Below are positions 48,557-59,346 of a stretch of 64,000 bases of DNA, piece by piece (positions within the stretch are counted from its first letter, which is position 1; each line of letters opens with the position of its first letter). Both the position numbers and the translations under genes were made by a program. Location of the stretch: the NCBI RefSeq assembly GCF_001895025.1, contig NZ_BCXI01000028.1, forward strand, positions 62,001 to 126,000, read 5' to 3'. Under the pieces are notes generated by a model that had not been told where the DNA came from, did not search any database, and saw only the letters and a program-made list of their open reading frames with translations. The DNA comes from Rhodococcus zopfii NBRC 100606 = JCM 9919 (lineage in GTDB: Bacteria > Actinomycetota > Actinomycetes > Mycobacteriales > Mycobacteriaceae).

Positions 48557-50352
48557 CCACCACCGTTCCCGAAACGGCAGCGGGCGGCCCGCTTCCCGTC
48601 GCCGACGCGCGCACCACGACGATGCACTTCTTCGCCGCGTTGTCCGGCAGCCGGGTACGCCTGGCCGGGGTGGTCGCGCTGCTGGTGGCGGCCGCGGTCC
48701 TCGGACTCGTGATGCCGTGGGCGCTGGGCCGGACGGTCGACATCGCCATCGACGGCGGGGGTGCCGCGGAGGTGGGGCGCCTCGCCGTGATCATGACCGT
48801 CGCGACCGCCGCCGGGGCCGGGCTGACCGGGTCCGGCGTCGCCGCGTCGGCGCAGCTGTTCGAAACCGTGCTCGCCCGGCTCCGCGAACGCATGCTGGCC
48901 GCGGCGCTGCGACTCCCGCTGTCGCGGGTGGAGTCGGCCGGCACCGGGGATCTCGTCTCGCGTGCCACCGACGACGTCGACGTCGTGAGCACCGCGATCT
49001 CGCAGGGTGTTCCGGCGTTGTCGACATCGCTGTTCACGATCGTTGCGACGATCGTCGGCCTGGCCGCGCTGGACTGGCGGTTTCTGGCCGTCGTCGTGGT
49101 GGTGCTGCCGGTTCATGTGCTCGCGGTGCGGCGGTATGTCCGTGAGGCGCCGCGCGTGTACACGGCCGAGCGCGCGGCGATGGCGAAACGCGCGCACGAG
49201 GTGCTCGGTGCCGTCCGTGGTCTCGACTCCGCCCGGGCGTTCGGGTTGACCGGGCGGCTGCTCGACGGGATCGAGCGGCGTTCGTGGGAGGTGGTCCGGT
49301 GGAGCATGCGAGCCCGGCTCGTGCAGAATCGGTTCTTCGCCCTCCTCAACTTCGCCGAATTCGTCGGAATGGCAACGATTCTCGGTCTCGGTTATCTGCT
49401 CGTCGGGAACGGGGCGCTCACCGTCGGTGCTGCGACGGCGGCGATGCTCTTCTTCCTGCGCCTGTTCGGCCCGATCGGCGACCTGCTGCTGGTGACCGAC
49501 GACCTGCAGTCCGCGGCCGCGTCGCTGGCGCGCATCGTCGGGGTGACCGTCGAGGGGGAGCGGTTCAGGTCCGACGACGGTGCGGGCGGCGTGTCGGCGC
49601 CGACGCCGCAGGAGCGGATCCTCGATGCCCGCGACATCACGTTCGCGTACCCGGGTAAGCCCCCGGTGCTCGAGGGCGTGTCCCTGACGATCGCGGACGG
49701 CGAGCACGTCGCGCTGGTCGGCGCGTCCGGTGCGGGCAAGACCACCCTCGCGGCGGTTCTCGCGGGCATCCACCGGCCCCGGCACGGCGACGTGCGGTTC
49801 GCCGGTGCCGGCCTTGCGGAACTCGACGAATCGGAACGCGCGCGTCGCGTCGCACTCGTGACGCAGGAGGTGCACGTGTTCGCGGGGACGCTCGCCGACG
49901 ACCTGCGGATGGCGGCAGCGGAGGCCACCGACGGGCAGGTCCGGGAGGCGTTGCGGCGCGTTCACGCGTGGGAGTGGGTGCAGTTGCTGCCCGAGGGCAT
50001 CGAGACGATCGTCGGCGCCGGCGGACACGACCTGTCACCCCTGCAGGTGCAGCAGGTCGCGCTGGCCCGGCTGGTGCTGCTCGATCCGGCGCTGGTGATC
50101 CTCGACGAGGCGACCGCCGATGCGGGCAGTGCCGGTGCCGGTGTGCTCGAGGCATCCGCCGCGGCCGCGCTCGAGGGACGATCGGCGCTGATCGTCGCGC
50201 ACCGGCTCAGTCAGGCCGCCTCCGCCGACCGGGTCGTGCTGATGGATCACGGCGCTGTCGTCGAGGAAGGCTCGCACGACGAGCTCCTACGACGCGACGG
50301 TCGGTACGCGCGGTTGTGGGCCGCATGGTCGAGGGGCCGGGCTGGGCGGTAG
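48553..50352 (+). CDS. ABC exporter half-transporter with complete Walker motifs
   Basis: 599 residues, six-helix ABC exporter domain followed by an NBD. Walker A is VGASGAGKTT and Walker B LVILDEATAD, both intact, and the H-loop is VAHRLSQAA. The signature is altered to LSPLQVQQVALARL. This mirrors the partner protein, so the heterodimer would have one canonical site (these Walker motifs with the partner's LSGGQ) and one degenerate site, as in other asymmetric exporters. Late TM region: TILGLGYLLVGNGALTVGAATAAMLFFLRLFGP in outline (residues 276-308). The start overlaps the previous stop. Confidence 0.9.
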   Translation: MTTTVPETAAGGPLPVADARTTTMHFFAALSGSRVRLAGVVALLVAAAVLGLVMPWALGRTVDIAIDGGGAAEVGRLAVIMTVATAAGAGLTGSGVAASAQLFETVLARLRERMLAAALRLPLSRVESAGTGDLVSRATDDVDVVSTAISQGVPALSTSLFTIVATIVGLAALDWRFLAVVVVVLPVHVLAVRRYVREAPRVYTAERAAMAKRAHEVLGAVRGLDSARAFGLTGRLLDGIERRSWEVVRWSMRARLVQNRFFALLNFAEFVGMATILGLGYLLVGNGALTVGAATAAMLFFLRLFGPIGDLLLVTDDLQSAAASLARIVGVTVEGERFRSDDGAGGVSAPTPQERILDARDITFAYPGKPPVLEGVSLTIADGEHVALVGASGAGKTTLAAVLAGIHRPRHGDVRFAGAGLAELDESERARRVALVTQEVHVFAGTLADDLRMAAAEATDGQVREALRRVHAWEWVQLLPEGIETIVGAGGHDLSPLQVQQVALARLVLLDPALVILDEATADAGSAGAGVLEASAAAALEGRSALIVAHRLSQAASADRVVLMDHGAVVEEGSHDELLRRDGRYARLWAAWSRGRAGR

Positions 50353-50601
50353 GCCGCGGTTCGACGAGATCGAGGCCGAGCGCATCTGGGCCTGCAGGTC
50401 TGCGCAGGGTGGTGGCGTCGTCGGCTCCTACGCCATCGGAGGGTGCCGAAACACTCATCGAGCGCGGTGTCGCGGCAGGCACGAGGCTGTGCAGAATCGC
50501 ATGAACGCCCGATGCGAGCAGTCCGGCGGATGATCGCCACCCTCGGACCGTCTCCGTCGCGTAAACATATCCGGCGATCTCGTCGGGTGGGACGACACGG
50601 G
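50353..50601. other. Convergent intergenic region
   Basis: About 250 bp between the ABC exporter and glgX. No supported gene, repeat or strong hairpin was seen. Confidence 0.5.
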
Positions 50602-52914
50602 TCAGTGGCTACGTGGCCGCCGCAGCACCAGCAGCGAACGGGCCTGCACCTGCACCGACCCGCCCGGCGCGACCGCCAACTCACGCAGGCCGTCGGGGCT
50701 GTCCGTATCGAGCACCGCAGTCCAGTCCGGATCGTCGGGCCCGGACGAGACGACGAAATCGATCGGCTCGTGATGGGCGTTGAAACACAGCAGGAACGAG
50801 TCGTCGGCGACGCGCTGCCCGCGCTGATCCGGCTCGGGGATGCCGTCACCGTTGAGGAACACCGCGAGGGATTTGCCGAATCCGCTGTCCCAGTCCTCGG
50901 GGGTCATCTCGTCGCCGGCGGGCGTGCGCCACGCGATGTCGCGGGACTGGTCGCCGCTGCGGATGGGCCGGCCCTCGAAGAATCGACGCCGCCGGAACAC
51001 GGGATGATCGCGGCGCAACCGGATCACGTTGCGGGTGAACGCAAGCATGTCCGTATCCACACTCTCGGGTGACCAATCCATCCACGCCAGTTCGTTGTCC
51101 TGGCAGTAGACGTTGTTGTTGCCGCGCTGCGAGCGCCCGAGTTCGTCGCCGTGGGCGAGCATCGGGGTGCCCTGCGACAACATCAGCGTCGCCATGATGT
51201 TGCGTTGCTGCCGCGCCCGCAACGCCAGGATCTCCGGGTCGTCGGTGGGACCTTCGGCGCCGCAGTTCCATGACCGGTTGTGCGATTCGCCGTCGCGGTT
51301 GTCCTCGCCGTTGGCCTCGTTGTGCTTCTCGTTGTAGGACACCAGGTCCGCGAGTGTGAACCCGTCGTGGGCGGTGACGAAGTTGATCGACGCGCCGGGT
51401 CGCCGTCCGGTCGCCTCGTACAGATCCGACGAACCGGTCAGCCGGGATGCGAACTCGCCGAGTGTCGCCGGTTCGCCGCGCCAGTAGTCACGGACCGTGT
51501 CGCGGAACTTGCCGTTCCATTCCGTCCACAACCCGGGGAAGTTGCCCACCTGATAGCCGCCCTCGCCGACGTCCCACGGTTCGGCGATCAGCTTGACCTG
51601 CGAGACGACCGGGTCCTGTTGCACCAGATCGAAGAACGCCGACAGCCGGTCCACATCGTGCAGCTCCCGGGCCAGCGTCGACGCCAGATCGAAGCGGAAC
51701 CCGTCCACGTGCATCTCGGTCACCCAGTACCGCAGCGAATCCATGATCAACTGCAGGGTGTGCGGGTGGCGGGCGTTGAGGCTGTTTCCGGTGCCCGTGT
51801 AGTCCATGTAGTGGGTCTTGTCGTCGTCGACGAGCCGGTAGTAGGCGGCGTTGTCGATGCCGCGGAACGCGATGGTCGGGCCGAGATGGTTGCCTTCCGC
51901 GGTGTGGTTGTAGACGACGTCGAGAATCACCTCGATGCCCGCTTCGTGGAACGCGCGCACCATCGCCTTGAACTCCGCGACGACGGCGCTGGGCTTCGCC
52001 GACGACGAGTAGTCCGTGTGCGGGGCCAGGAATCCGAACGTGTTGTAACCCCAGTAGTTTCGCAACCCTTGGTCGAGTAGCACCTGGTCGTGCATGAACT
52101 GGTGCACCGGCATCAGTTCGATCGCGGTCACCCCGAGCTCGCGCAGATGGTCGATGATCACCGGATGCGACAGTCCCGCATAGGTTCCCCGCAACTGTTC
52201 CGGGACGCCGGGGTGCGACGCCGTCATGCCCTTGACGTGTGCCTCGTAGATGATCGTCTCGTGATAGGGCCGGCGCGGTGGGCGGTCGGTGGCCCAGTCG
52301 AAGAACGGATTGATCACCACCGTGGTCATGGTGTGACCGAGCGAATCGAGTTGCGGAAATCCCCCGGCCTCGTCGGGCTGTTCGTCGACACTCTCGCCGC
52401 CCTCGGCGGGTGTGTCCGGGGCTGCGGGCTCTGCGCCGTCGGCGTCCCCCGTCACGGCATCTTCGGTGGCCGCATCATCGGGAATCTCCGCGCCGGATGC
52501 TTCGCTGTCCGTCTCCGGCCCCGCGACCGCATACGAGTACAGCGAGGGGTCACCGTCGAACGAGCCGTCGAATGCCTTGCCGTACGGATCGAGCAGCAGC
52601 TTGCTCGGATCGCAACGCAGGCCTCGCGCCGGGTCGTACGGTCCGTGCACGCGGTAGCCGTAGCGCTGCCCGGGCGCGATCATCGGCAGATACGCGTGCC
52701 ACACGTACCCGTCGACCTCCTCCAGCGGGATACGTGTCTCGATGTTGTCGCGGGCGATCAGGCACAACTCCACCTTCGCGGCGACTTCCGAGAACACGGC
52801 GAAGTTCGTGCCGGCACCGTCGTAGGTGGCGCCCAGCGGGTACGGGCTACCGGGCCAGACCAGTATCTCCTGGTCGGGGGAGTCACCGGTCGCGGTCGGT
52901 TCGCTGGGTTCCAT
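50602..52914 (-). CDS. glgX: Glycogen debranching enzyme GlgX/TreX
   Basis: 770 residues of GH13. The N-terminal CBM48-like domain starts [24 protein letters not shown] in outline (residues 20-43). The catalytic barrel shows region [14 protein letters not shown], region II FRFDLAS, region [13 protein letters not shown] and region [27 protein letters not shown] and [16 protein letters not shown] are GlgX markers. It cleaves alpha-1,6 branches and supplies linear glucan to TreY/TreZ. Unusual: residues about 131-188 are an acidic, Ala/Pro-rich insertion between the N-terminal domain and the [11 protein letters not shown] strand. ATG 52914 gives the usual N-terminus. Confidence 0.95.
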   Translation of the reverse strand: MEPSEPTATGDSPDQEILVWPGSPYPLGATYDGAGTNFAVFSEVAAKVELCLIARDNIETRIPLEEVDGYVWHAYLPMIAPGQRYGYRVHGPYDPARGLRCDPSKLLLDPYGKAFDGSFDGDPSLYSYAVAGPETDSEASGAEIPDDAATEDAVTGDADGAEPAAPDTPAEGGESVDEQPDEAGGFPQLDSLGHTMTTVVINPFFDWATDRPPRRPYHETIIYEAHVKGMTASHPGVPEQLRGTYAGLSHPVIIDHLRELGVTAIELMPVHQFMHDQVLLDQGLRNYWGYNTFGFLAPHTDYSSSAKPSAVVAEFKAMVRAFHEAGIEVILDVVYNHTAEGNHLGPTIAFRGIDNAAYYRLVDDDKTHYMDYTGTGNSLNARHPHTLQLIMDSLRYWVTEMHVDGFRFDLASTLARELHDVDRLSAFFDLVQQDPVVSQVKLIAEPWDVGEGGYQVGNFPGLWTEWNGKFRDTVRDYWRGEPATLGEFASRLTGSSDLYEATGRRPGASINFVTAHDGFTLADLVSYNEKHNEANGEDNRDGESHNRSWNCGAEGPTDDPEILALRARQQRNIMATLMLSQGTPMLAHGDELGRSQRGNNNVYCQDNELAWMDWSPESVDTDMLAFTRNVIRLRRDHPVFRRRRFFEGRPIRSGDQSRDIAWRTPAGDEMTPEDWDSGFGKSLAVFLNGDGIPEPDQRGQRVADDSFLLCFNAHHEPIDFVVSSGPDDPDWTAVLDTDSPDGLRELAVAPGGSVQVQARSLLVLRRPRSH

Positions 52915-52964
52915 ACCGGCCAACACTAATCGGAACGTCCTCGGTGCTCGCAGTGAGCGGATCG

Positions 52965-55025
52965 TCACCACCAGTCGGTGATCGTGCGCAGCTGACGGCC
53001 CAGCTCGGGCGCCAAGGTGCGCACGTACACGGTGGTGAGGTGGTCGCGATCGCGGTAGATCAGGACGTTGCCCTCCACCGCCAGGCAGCGATCCGCGCGG
53101 CACACCACATCGGACAGATCCAGCGGATGGACGGTCGGCAAGTGCGCCGCCGCTTCCCGAGCCGGATCGACGACGTCGAGCGCATCCGCCCGCGCGACCC
53201 CGCACGCATACGCGTCGCCGCCCCGCGCGAGGCAATCCGACGCGCGGTACGGGATGCCGTCGTCCTGCAGCCACGGGGTATCCCGGATCGCAAGAACCTG
53301 GATGTCGTACGAGGTGAGCGTCTCCCACAGCGCCACGTACCAGCCGGGCGTGTAGTCACCCGGACCTGCGCCTGCCTCGCGGGGACGGGTCGACGTCGTG
53401 AACACGTAGTCCGGCGGATCCGCCGCCAGCGCCGCGAGCACATTCTTCGACCAGGTGTCGCAGTCGACGGTCACCGAGTCCTCGGTCAGCGGCGTCAGCG
53501 GATCCGACAGCGGACATCCCACCTTGACGTACGTGTCGACACGGAAACGGTGTTCCTTGCCGAGCAGATCCAGCGCGGGCAACCAGTGCTCGGAATGGGA
53601 GCCGCCGGTCAGTGCGATCCGGCGGCTCGCCGTCGGATCCCCGTAGGTGCAGGAGACCGCCTCGCGTTGCCCGGGCGCGGCGATGCAGTGGTCGGTCGTG
53701 GTGGCAGGAAGGTCGTGCTCGGCCACCATCAGCGGCGGCTTCACCGGTGCGCTCACCGGATCCGGGTGAATGTCGAACACGCCGGCGCCGGGATAGACCT
53801 CGTCGGACAGGCCCGGCAGATCGGCGATCTGCCGGGCGGAACGATCCACGTACTGGACCCACCCGACGGAGACGGCGGCCAGTGCCACACCGGCGGTCGT
53901 CAGGGCCGCGACGAGCGATGTTCGCTTGCACGACGGCGTGCCCGTCCTGATCGGGTCCTCCACCAACCGGGTGGTCGCCTCGGCCAGCACCAGCGACAGG
54001 GCGATCACCACGAGACCACCGAACGCACCGACACTGAGCCGGTCCCGCACGACCAGGTAGGTGATCAGCACCGGCCAGTGCCACAGGTACAGCGCGTAGG
54101 CGATCGCGCCGAGCCACATCAGCGGCGCGGACGCCAACAGGCGCGACACCGCGGTCGGCCGCGTCGTGCCGGTCACGACCAGCAGCAGCGCCGCGCCGAC
54201 CGGGACCAGCGCCCACGGTCCGGGGAACTGCGCGCGGCCGTCGAGCACCGCGCCGCAGCCGAGAAGCACGAGAAGCGCGAGCACCGCGAGTGTGGCGGCG
54301 GTCCATCGCGGCACCCGCAGCCACGGCGCCACGCACACGAACAGCCCGCCGAGCGTCAGCTCCCACAGGCGTGCGGCACTGTCGTAGTACAGCCATGTCG
54401 GGCCCGCGGACGAGAACGCGGCATAGCCGAACGAGGCGGCGGTGACCACGACGAGCAGCACCGCGAGCGGCGTCCGGGTGGACAGGCCGCGTCGCCGCAG
54501 GACCCCCGCGAGCGTGAACACCACGACCAGCGCGGCGACGTAGAACTGGCCCTGCACCGCGATCGACCACAGATGTTGCATCGGGCTCACCGACGGATCG
54601 GCGGCCAGATAGTCGTTTGCTGCGTGCGCCAGATGCCAGTTCTGCAGGAAGGTCAGCGACGCGAAGGTCTGTTCGGCCGTCGAGAACCACCCCGTCGGCG
54701 GGGTCAGAACCACCTGGGCCGCGGTGACCGCGATCAGCACCAGCACCAATGGTGCCAGCAGGCGGCGGCCCACCCGGCGCAGCACCGGCCGCGGATCGAG
54801 CGGTGCGGTGGACTCCGTAACACGCAGCAACGCACCGACGAAGAAGTACCCGGACAGCGCGAGGAACACATCGACACCACCGGACACCCGCCCGAACCAC
54901 ACGTGGAAGACCACGACCAGGCCGATCGCGAGGCCACGGAGGCCGTCGAGATCGGCGCGGCGACCCGCCCCGACCGCACGGTCGCCGGCCGGCCGCAGCC
55001 GTGGGGTGGACGTATCGACGGGCAT
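52965..55025 (-). CDS. OafA-like membrane acyltransferase with SGNH domain
   Basis: 686 residues. The N-terminal half is an acyltransferase-3 membrane domain with about ten helices: [20 protein letters not shown] in outline, with the catalytic-type His in FHVWFG, and [19 protein letters not shown]. Around residue 440 a periplasmic SGNH-type domain begins, with [14 protein letters not shown] (Ser-nucleophile block) and a late DRDHLTT (Asp/His). Such fusions O-acylate cell-wall polysaccharides or glycolipids. It occupies the position of Rv1565c next to treX in Mycobacterium. ATG 55025 follows AAGGGAG. Confidence 0.92.
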   Translation of the reverse strand: MPVDTSTPRLRPAGDRAVGAGRRADLDGLRGLAIGLVVVFHVWFGRVSGGVDVFLALSGYFFVGALLRVTESTAPLDPRPVLRRVGRRLLAPLVLVLIAVTAAQVVLTPPTGWFSTAEQTFASLTFLQNWHLAHAANDYLAADPSVSPMQHLWSIAVQGQFYVAALVVVFTLAGVLRRRGLSTRTPLAVLLVVVTAASFGYAAFSSAGPTWLYYDSAARLWELTLGGLFVCVAPWLRVPRWTAATLAVLALLVLLGCGAVLDGRAQFPGPWALVPVGAALLLVVTGTTRPTAVSRLLASAPLMWLGAIAYALYLWHWPVLITYLVVRDRLSVGAFGGLVVIALSLVLAEATTRLVEDPIRTGTPSCKRTSLVAALTTAGVALAAVSVGWVQYVDRSARQIADLPGLSDEVYPGAGVFDIHPDPVSAPVKPPLMVAEHDLPATTTDHCIAAPGQREAVSCTYGDPTASRRIALTGGSHSEHWLPALDLLGKEHRFRVDTYVKVGCPLSDPLTPLTEDSVTVDCDTWSKNVLAALAADPPDYVFTTSTRPREAGAGPGDYTPGWYVALWETLTSYDIQVLAIRDTPWLQDDGIPYRASDCLARGGDAYACGVARADALDVVDPAREAAAHLPTVHPLDLSDVVCRADRCLAVEGNVLIYRDRDHLTTVYVRTLAPELGRQLRTITDWW

Positions 55026-55145
55026 CGAACTCCCTTCGGGGACGGCCGGACTCGGAGACGTGCGGCACCGAGCGGTTCCTGTAACAGCTGCACACAGATA
55101 CGGCCAGCCACCCTATGCGCTGCTCCGGACGATCACGACACCGCC

Positions 55146-55151
55146 TACAGT
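55146..55151 (+). promoter_or_regulatory. Putative -10 box of bioA, leaderless transcript
   Basis: TACAGT ends 7 bases before the bioA GTG, so transcription would begin at or within a base or two of the start codon. No Shine-Dalgarno sequence is present. No BioQ-like palindrome is seen here. Confidence 0.45.
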
Positions 55152-55158
55152 CGGGGCC

Positions 55159-56445
55159 GTGAACTCCCCGTCCCTGTCCGTGTCCCGCATCGCGGAGCTC
55201 GACGCCGCGCACCTGTGGCATCCGTACGGGGCGTTCCCGGCCTCCACGGAGCCGCTCGTCGTCGACCACGCGCACGGAACCCGGCTCGTCCTCGCGGACG
55301 GCCGCGAACTCGTCGACGGCATGAGTTCGTGGTGGGCCGCGGTGCACGGCTACCGGCACCCGGTGCTCGATGCCGCCGTCACCGAGCAGATCGGGCGCAT
55401 GAGCCACGTGATGTTCGGCGGGCTCACCCACGAGCCCGCGGCACGACTGGCGGAGCTGCTGGTGCGGATCACTCCCGACGGGCTCGACAAGGTTTTCCTC
55501 GCAGACTCCGGGTCGGTGTCGGTGGAGGTCGCGATCAAGCTCGCGTTGCAGTATCAGCGTGCGCTGGGACGTCCCGGACGACACCGCCTCATGACGTGGC
55601 GCGGCGGCTACCACGGTGACACGTTCACACCGATGAGCGTCTGCGACCCCGAGGGCGGCATGCACTCGATGTGGACCGGCGTGCTCTCCCGGCAGGTGTT
55701 CGCCCCCGCGCCGCCGCGCGACTTCGATCCCGGCTACGTCGCGGAGTTCGAGAAGATACTGATCGAGCACGCCGACGAACTCGCAGCGGTCATCGTCGAG
55801 CCGGTCGTGCAGGGCGCCGGCGGCATGCGCTTCCACGACCCCGCCTACCTGCGCGAGCTGCGCCGCATGTGCGACGAACACGGGCTGTTGCTGATCTTCG
55901 ACGAGATCGCCACCGGATTCGGCCGCACCGGCGAACTGTTCGCCGCCGACCACGCCGGGATCAGCCCCGACGTCATGTGCGTCGGCAAGGCCCTCACCGG
56001 CGGCTATCTCACCCTCGCGGCGGTCCTGTGCACCTCCGGGATCGCCGAAGTGATCAGCGCCGGGGAAGGTGGCGGCGTCATGCACGGACCGACATTCATG
56101 GGCAACCCGCTGGCGTGCGCGGTCGCGGTCGCGGCGGTCGAGTTGCTGCTCACACGCGACTGGCGGTCCGAGGCCGCGGCGCTGACCACCGGCCTCGAGG
56201 CCGGACTGGAACCGGCCAGGGAGCTACCCGGCGTGACCGACGTTCGGGTGCTCGGCGGGATCGGCGTGCTCGAGCTCGCCGAACCCGTCGATATGCGCGC
56301 CGCCACCGATGCCGCGGTCGCGGCGGGGGTGTGGCTGCGCCCGTTCCGGAACCTGATCTACGCGATGCCGCCGTACGTGTGCACCGCCGACGACGTCGCC
56401 GCGATCACCGGCGGGATGCTCGCGGCGGCACGGGCGCGGAGCTGA
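55159..56445 (+). CDS. bioA: Adenosylmethionine-8-amino-7-oxononanoate transaminase BioA
   Basis: 428-residue class III aminotransferase. BioA features: the N-terminal HLWHPYGAF and the [13 protein letters not shown] region, which shape the KAPA/SAM pocket. [17 protein letters not shown] also fits. PLP contacts are in [13 protein letters not shown] and the Schiff-base Lys in [15 protein letters not shown]. It moves an amino group from SAM to KAPA to make DAPA in biotin synthesis. GTG 55159 is the first codon after the -10 box. bioF follows after 79 bp, with its own promoter and operator. Confidence 0.95.
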   Translation: MNSPSLSVSRIAELDAAHLWHPYGAFPASTEPLVVDHAHGTRLVLADGRELVDGMSSWWAAVHGYRHPVLDAAVTEQIGRMSHVMFGGLTHEPAARLAELLVRITPDGLDKVFLADSGSVSVEVAIKLALQYQRALGRPGRHRLMTWRGGYHGDTFTPMSVCDPEGGMHSMWTGVLSRQVFAPAPPRDFDPGYVAEFEKILIEHADELAAVIVEPVVQGAGGMRFHDPAYLRELRRMCDEHGLLLIFDEIATGFGRTGELFAADHAGISPDVMCVGKALTGGYLTLAAVLCTSGIAEVISAGEGGGVMHGPTFMGNPLACAVAVAAVELLLTRDWRSEAAALTTGLEAGLEPARELPGVTDVRVLGGIGVLELAEPVDMRAATDAAVAAGVWLRPFRNLIYAMPPYVCTADDVAAITGGMLAAARARS

Positions 56446-56492
56446 CCGCCCGCCCCCAGCGGCACGAATTGGCCGGGTGGTCACGTCTGGCT

Positions 56493-56511
56493 ACTTGAAC
56501 ACCGTTCAAGT
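56493..56511. promoter_or_regulatory. BioQ-like operator upstream of bioF
   Basis: ACTTGAAC (56493-56500), spacer ACC, GTTCAAGT (56504-56511): a perfect 8-bp inverted repeat. Its core TGAAC-N3-GTTCA matches the palindrome bound by the TetR-type biotin repressor BioQ in corynebacteria and mycobacteria. It abuts a TATGGT -10 box (56511-56516), placed 8 bases before the bioF ATG. Confidence 0.7.
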
Positions 56512-56524
56512 ATGGTGTCGTTCC

Positions 56525-57664
56525 ATGACCGCACCCGTCAGTCTGGCCTGGCTCGACGACGCCGCCGAAAAGCGCCGCGTCGCGGGGCTGCATCGAACAC
56601 TGCTGCCCCGCACGTCCGGTTCCCGCCTCGTCGACCTGGCATCCAACGACTACCTCGGCCTGGTCCGGCATCCCGAGGTCGTCGCCGGTGCCGCGGCGGC
56701 GCTGCGTCGCTGGGGTGCGGGCTCGACCGGCTCCCGTCTGGTCACCGGCACGACCGCCGAACACGAACTGCTCGAACGTGAACTCGCCGAGTTCGTCGGC
56801 GCCGAAGCGGGTCTCGTGTTCGCGAGCGGTTACGCGGCGAATCTCGGTGCGGTCACCGCGCTGGGCGGACCCGGTACCCTGATCGTCTCCGACGCGGGTT
56901 CCCACGCCTCCCTCGTCGACGCGTGCCGCCTGTCGCGGTCGCGGGTGCAGGTCGCCCCGCACGCCGACGTCGAATTCGTCGAGACAGCCCTCGCCACGCG
57001 CGCCGAACCGCGCGCCCTTGTTCTCACCGACTCGGTGTTCAGTGCCGACGGTGACCTCGCGCCGCTGCAAGCACTCCATCGGGTGTGCCGCGCGCACGAC
57101 GCGTTGCTCCTCGTGGACGAGGCCCACGGTGTGGGCGTCCGCGGTGTAGGGGGTCGCGGACTCGTACACGAAGTGGGCCTCGCCGGCGAGCCCGACGTCG
57201 TCGTCACGGCGACGCTGTCCAAATCTCTTGCCGCGCAGGGTGGAATCGTGCTCGGGGACAGCCGGATCCGGGAGCATCTCATCGACACCGCCCGCACCTT
57301 CATCTTCGACACCGGACTCGCGCCCGCGGCCGTCGGCGCCGCCCGCAGCGCACTGCGCATCCTCCGCGAGCAGCCGGAGCGTGCCACCGCGGTCCTGCAG
57401 CGGGCCGCCGACCTCGCCCGCATCACCGGTGTCGACGCGCCCGAATCGGCGGTCGTGTCGGTCATCCTCGGTGACCCGACGATCGCCGTCGGTGCCGCCG
57501 CGGCGTGCCGCGAACGCGGCCTGCACGTCGGGTGTTTCCGGCCGCCGTCCGTGCCCGCGGGCACGTCCCGACTGCGCCTGACCGCCCGCGCCGACCTGGA
57601 GACCGCGGATCTGGACCTGATCGCTTCGGTCCTCGGCGACGTCCTCGCGGAGGCCCGGGTGTGA
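56525..57664 (+). CDS. bioF: 8-amino-7-oxononanoate synthase BioF
   Basis: 379 residues of the alpha-oxoamine synthase family. It condenses pimeloyl-thioester with L-alanine to make KAPA. The N-terminal [18 protein letters not shown] and [21 protein letters not shown] are typical, in the part before residue 80. The PLP Lys is in [17 protein letters not shown], with [12 protein letters not shown] before it. ATG 56525 is chosen because the upstream frame lies in the operator and promoter. The stop overlaps the bioD start (GTGA). Confidence 0.95.
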   Translation: MTAPVSLAWLDDAAEKRRVAGLHRTLLPRTSGSRLVDLASNDYLGLVRHPEVVAGAAAALRRWGAGSTGSRLVTGTTAEHELLERELAEFVGAEAGLVFASGYAANLGAVTALGGPGTLIVSDAGSHASLVDACRLSRSRVQVAPHADVEFVETALATRAEPRALVLTDSVFSADGDLAPLQALHRVCRAHDALLLVDEAHGVGVRGVGGRGLVHEVGLAGEPDVVVTATLSKSLAAQGGIVLGDSRIREHLIDTARTFIFDTGLAPAAVGAARSALRILREQPERATAVLQRAADLARITGVDAPESAVVSVILGDPTIAVGAAAACRERGLHVGCFRPPSVPAGTSRLRLTARADLETADLDLIASVLGDVLAEARV

Positions 57665-58374
57665 GCGTTCTCTGCATCACCGGCACCTCCACAGACGTCG
57701 GCAAGACCGTGACGACCGCGGCTCTCGCCGCGGTCGCGGAGGCGGCCGGTCTGCGCGTCGCGGTGTGCAAACCCGCCCAGACCGGCGTCGAGGACGACGA
57801 ACCCGGCGACCTCGCCGAGATCACGCGCCTCGCCGGTCCCGGCATCGACACCCTCGAGCTGGCCCGCTACCCCGAACCGCTCGCCCCGGACACCGCGGCC
57901 CGCCGCAGCGGACGACCGCTGCTGAATCTGCTCGACGTCGTCGCCGCGGTGCGTGCGCTCGACGCGACCCATGACCTGACGCTCGTCGAGGGCGCCGGCG
58001 GTGTATTGGTGCGGATCGGCGTCGACGGTTTCACCCTCGCCGACGTCGCGGCCGCGCTCGGCGCCCCGACGGTGCTGGTGGCTGCGGCCGGCCTCGGCAC
58101 CCTCAACCACAGTGCTCTGACGGTCGGGGCACTCCGGGCGGCCGGTGTCGAGTGCGTCGGGACCGTCATCGGATCCTGGCCCGGCGACCCGGATCTCGCG
58201 CAGCAATGCAATCTCGAGGATCTGCCCGACGTCACCGGCGTTCCCCTGCTCGGTCGCATCCCGGCCGGCAGCGGCGGCCTCGATTCGTCGGCGTTCTCGG
58301 CCGGTGCCCAGCAGTGGCTGGCGGCGACCCCGCTGCTGCCGGAGGTGTCGGTCCGGTTCGGAACCCGCCGGTGA
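57661..58374 (+). CDS. bioD: Dethiobiotin synthetase BioD
   Basis: 237 residues. The P-loop is [17 protein letters not shown] and the substrate Lys is in [19 protein letters not shown] is the second conserved loop. BioD closes the ureido ring of dethiobiotin from DAPA, CO2 and ATP. GTG 57661 overlaps the bioF stop. bioB does not follow: the next 265 bp lack a supported gene and lead into a convergent methyltransferase. Confidence 0.95.
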   Translation: MSVLCITGTSTDVGKTVTTAALAAVAEAAGLRVAVCKPAQTGVEDDEPGDLAEITRLAGPGIDTLELARYPEPLAPDTAARRSGRPLLNLLDVVAAVRALDATHDLTLVEGAGGVLVRIGVDGFTLADVAAALGAPTVLVAAAGLGTLNHSALTVGALRAAGVECVGTVIGSWPGDPDLAQQCNLEDLPDVTGVPLLGRIPAGSGGLDSSAFSAGAQQWLAATPLLPEVSVRFGTRR

Positions 58375-58639
58375 GCCCCCGACCCGGCCGGTTCGAGAGT
58401 TTCTGTCGGTGACCCTCGCGAACGAACGATCACGGGGCATCTCGGCTGCCGGTCGGTCGGCGACGGTCCTCGTCGGTACCCTGCCGATCTCCGCCACGGC
58501 CGCCGCCCAACGTGCCGGGGCGATCGGACCCGAGCCCGTCCCCGCGCAGACACCGCGGGTCCACCACCGCCATCACCTCGGGGACCTGCCGCGGACACCG
58601 GCGGCGGCGAGGTTCCGCACCGGATCGCCGCTCGAGGAA
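58375..58639. other. Gene-poor region after bioD
   Basis: 265 bp between convergent genes. A plus-strand frame from GTG 58409 reads TVLVGTLPISATAAAQRAGA, which looks like a weak signal peptide, but the frame then runs antisense into the methyltransferase gene and has no recognisable domain. I do not call it a gene. Confidence 0.4.
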
Positions 58640-59287
58640 TCAGCCAGCCGGGACGTCCGCGGGTTTATGCGCGATCACCCGGAACCCGACACCTCCGGCG
58701 CCGACACGATGCACCTCGTCGACGACGAAACCCGCTCCTTCGAGATAGGGGACCGGATCGCGGGTGAGGTGGTCGGCTCCGAACCGGACGGTGATCGGCT
58801 CGACCATTCGCATGAGCGCCGCACCGACCCGGTTCGTAGCAGGTCCGTGCTCGGCGAGAACGAAACGGCCACCCGGAACCAGCACCCGGAACGCCTCGCG
58901 GCTCGCGCGCAGGGGGTCTGGGATGGTGCAGAACGTCAGGGTCGAGACCACCGTGTCGATGCTGCTGTCCGGTAGGTCCAGGGCTTGGGCGTCGCCGCGG
59001 CGCACGGTCGTTCGGGTCAGCTGCTCGTTATCGATGCGTGCGCGGGCGAGGTCGAGCATCTTGTCGGACAGGTCGATTCCGAGAACGCTCGTGACCTCCG
59101 GCCCGTACAGCGGCAGATTCAGCCCGGTGCCCACGGCGATCTCGAGCACGCGACCTTCCGCCCGCGGGATAGCCCATTGCCGGGGCATGCCCAGGACTCG
59201 GCGCTCCCACCAGGCGATCTGCGAGTCGTACCGGCTCGACAGCGTGTCGAAGATCCGGCCCACGGTCTCGTTGTCCGGTTGCCGCAT
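58640..59287 (-). CDS. Class I SAM-dependent methyltransferase (UbiE/Methyltransf_11-like)
   Basis: 215 residues. The SAM-binding motif I is VLEIAVGTGLNLPLYG. Motif II/III are LGIDLSDKMLDLARAR and RGDAQALDLPDSSIDTVVSTLTFC, in outline. The late GGRFVLAEHGPATNR is typical of class I enzymes. The N-terminal RIFDTLSSRYDSQIAWWERRVLG is like phospholipid or quinone methyltransferases, but the substrate is not readable. It is divergent from a second methyltransferase gene, sharing a 126-bp promoter region full of GGGG/CCCC palindromes. ATG 59287 is the start. Confidence 0.85.
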   Translation of the reverse strand: MRQPDNETVGRIFDTLSSRYDSQIAWWERRVLGMPRQWAIPRAEGRVLEIAVGTGLNLPLYGPEVTSVLGIDLSDKMLDLARARIDNEQLTRTTVRRGDAQALDLPDSSIDTVVSTLTFCTIPDPLRASREAFRVLVPGGRFVLAEHGPATNRVGAALMRMVEPITVRFGADHLTRDPVPYLEGAGFVVDEVHRVGAGGVGFRVIAHKPADVPAG

Positions 59288-59346
59288 GGTGCGCTCCGTT
59301 TCTGCCGCGGTGCGAATCCGGTTTCGTCGACTGTACCGAGGTGGAG

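Noticed and set aside
58145-58975. Plus-strand open frame overlapping bioD and the methyltransferase
   Set aside because: It overlaps two supported genes; only a weak signal-like stretch near 58470 is of interest and no domain is seen.
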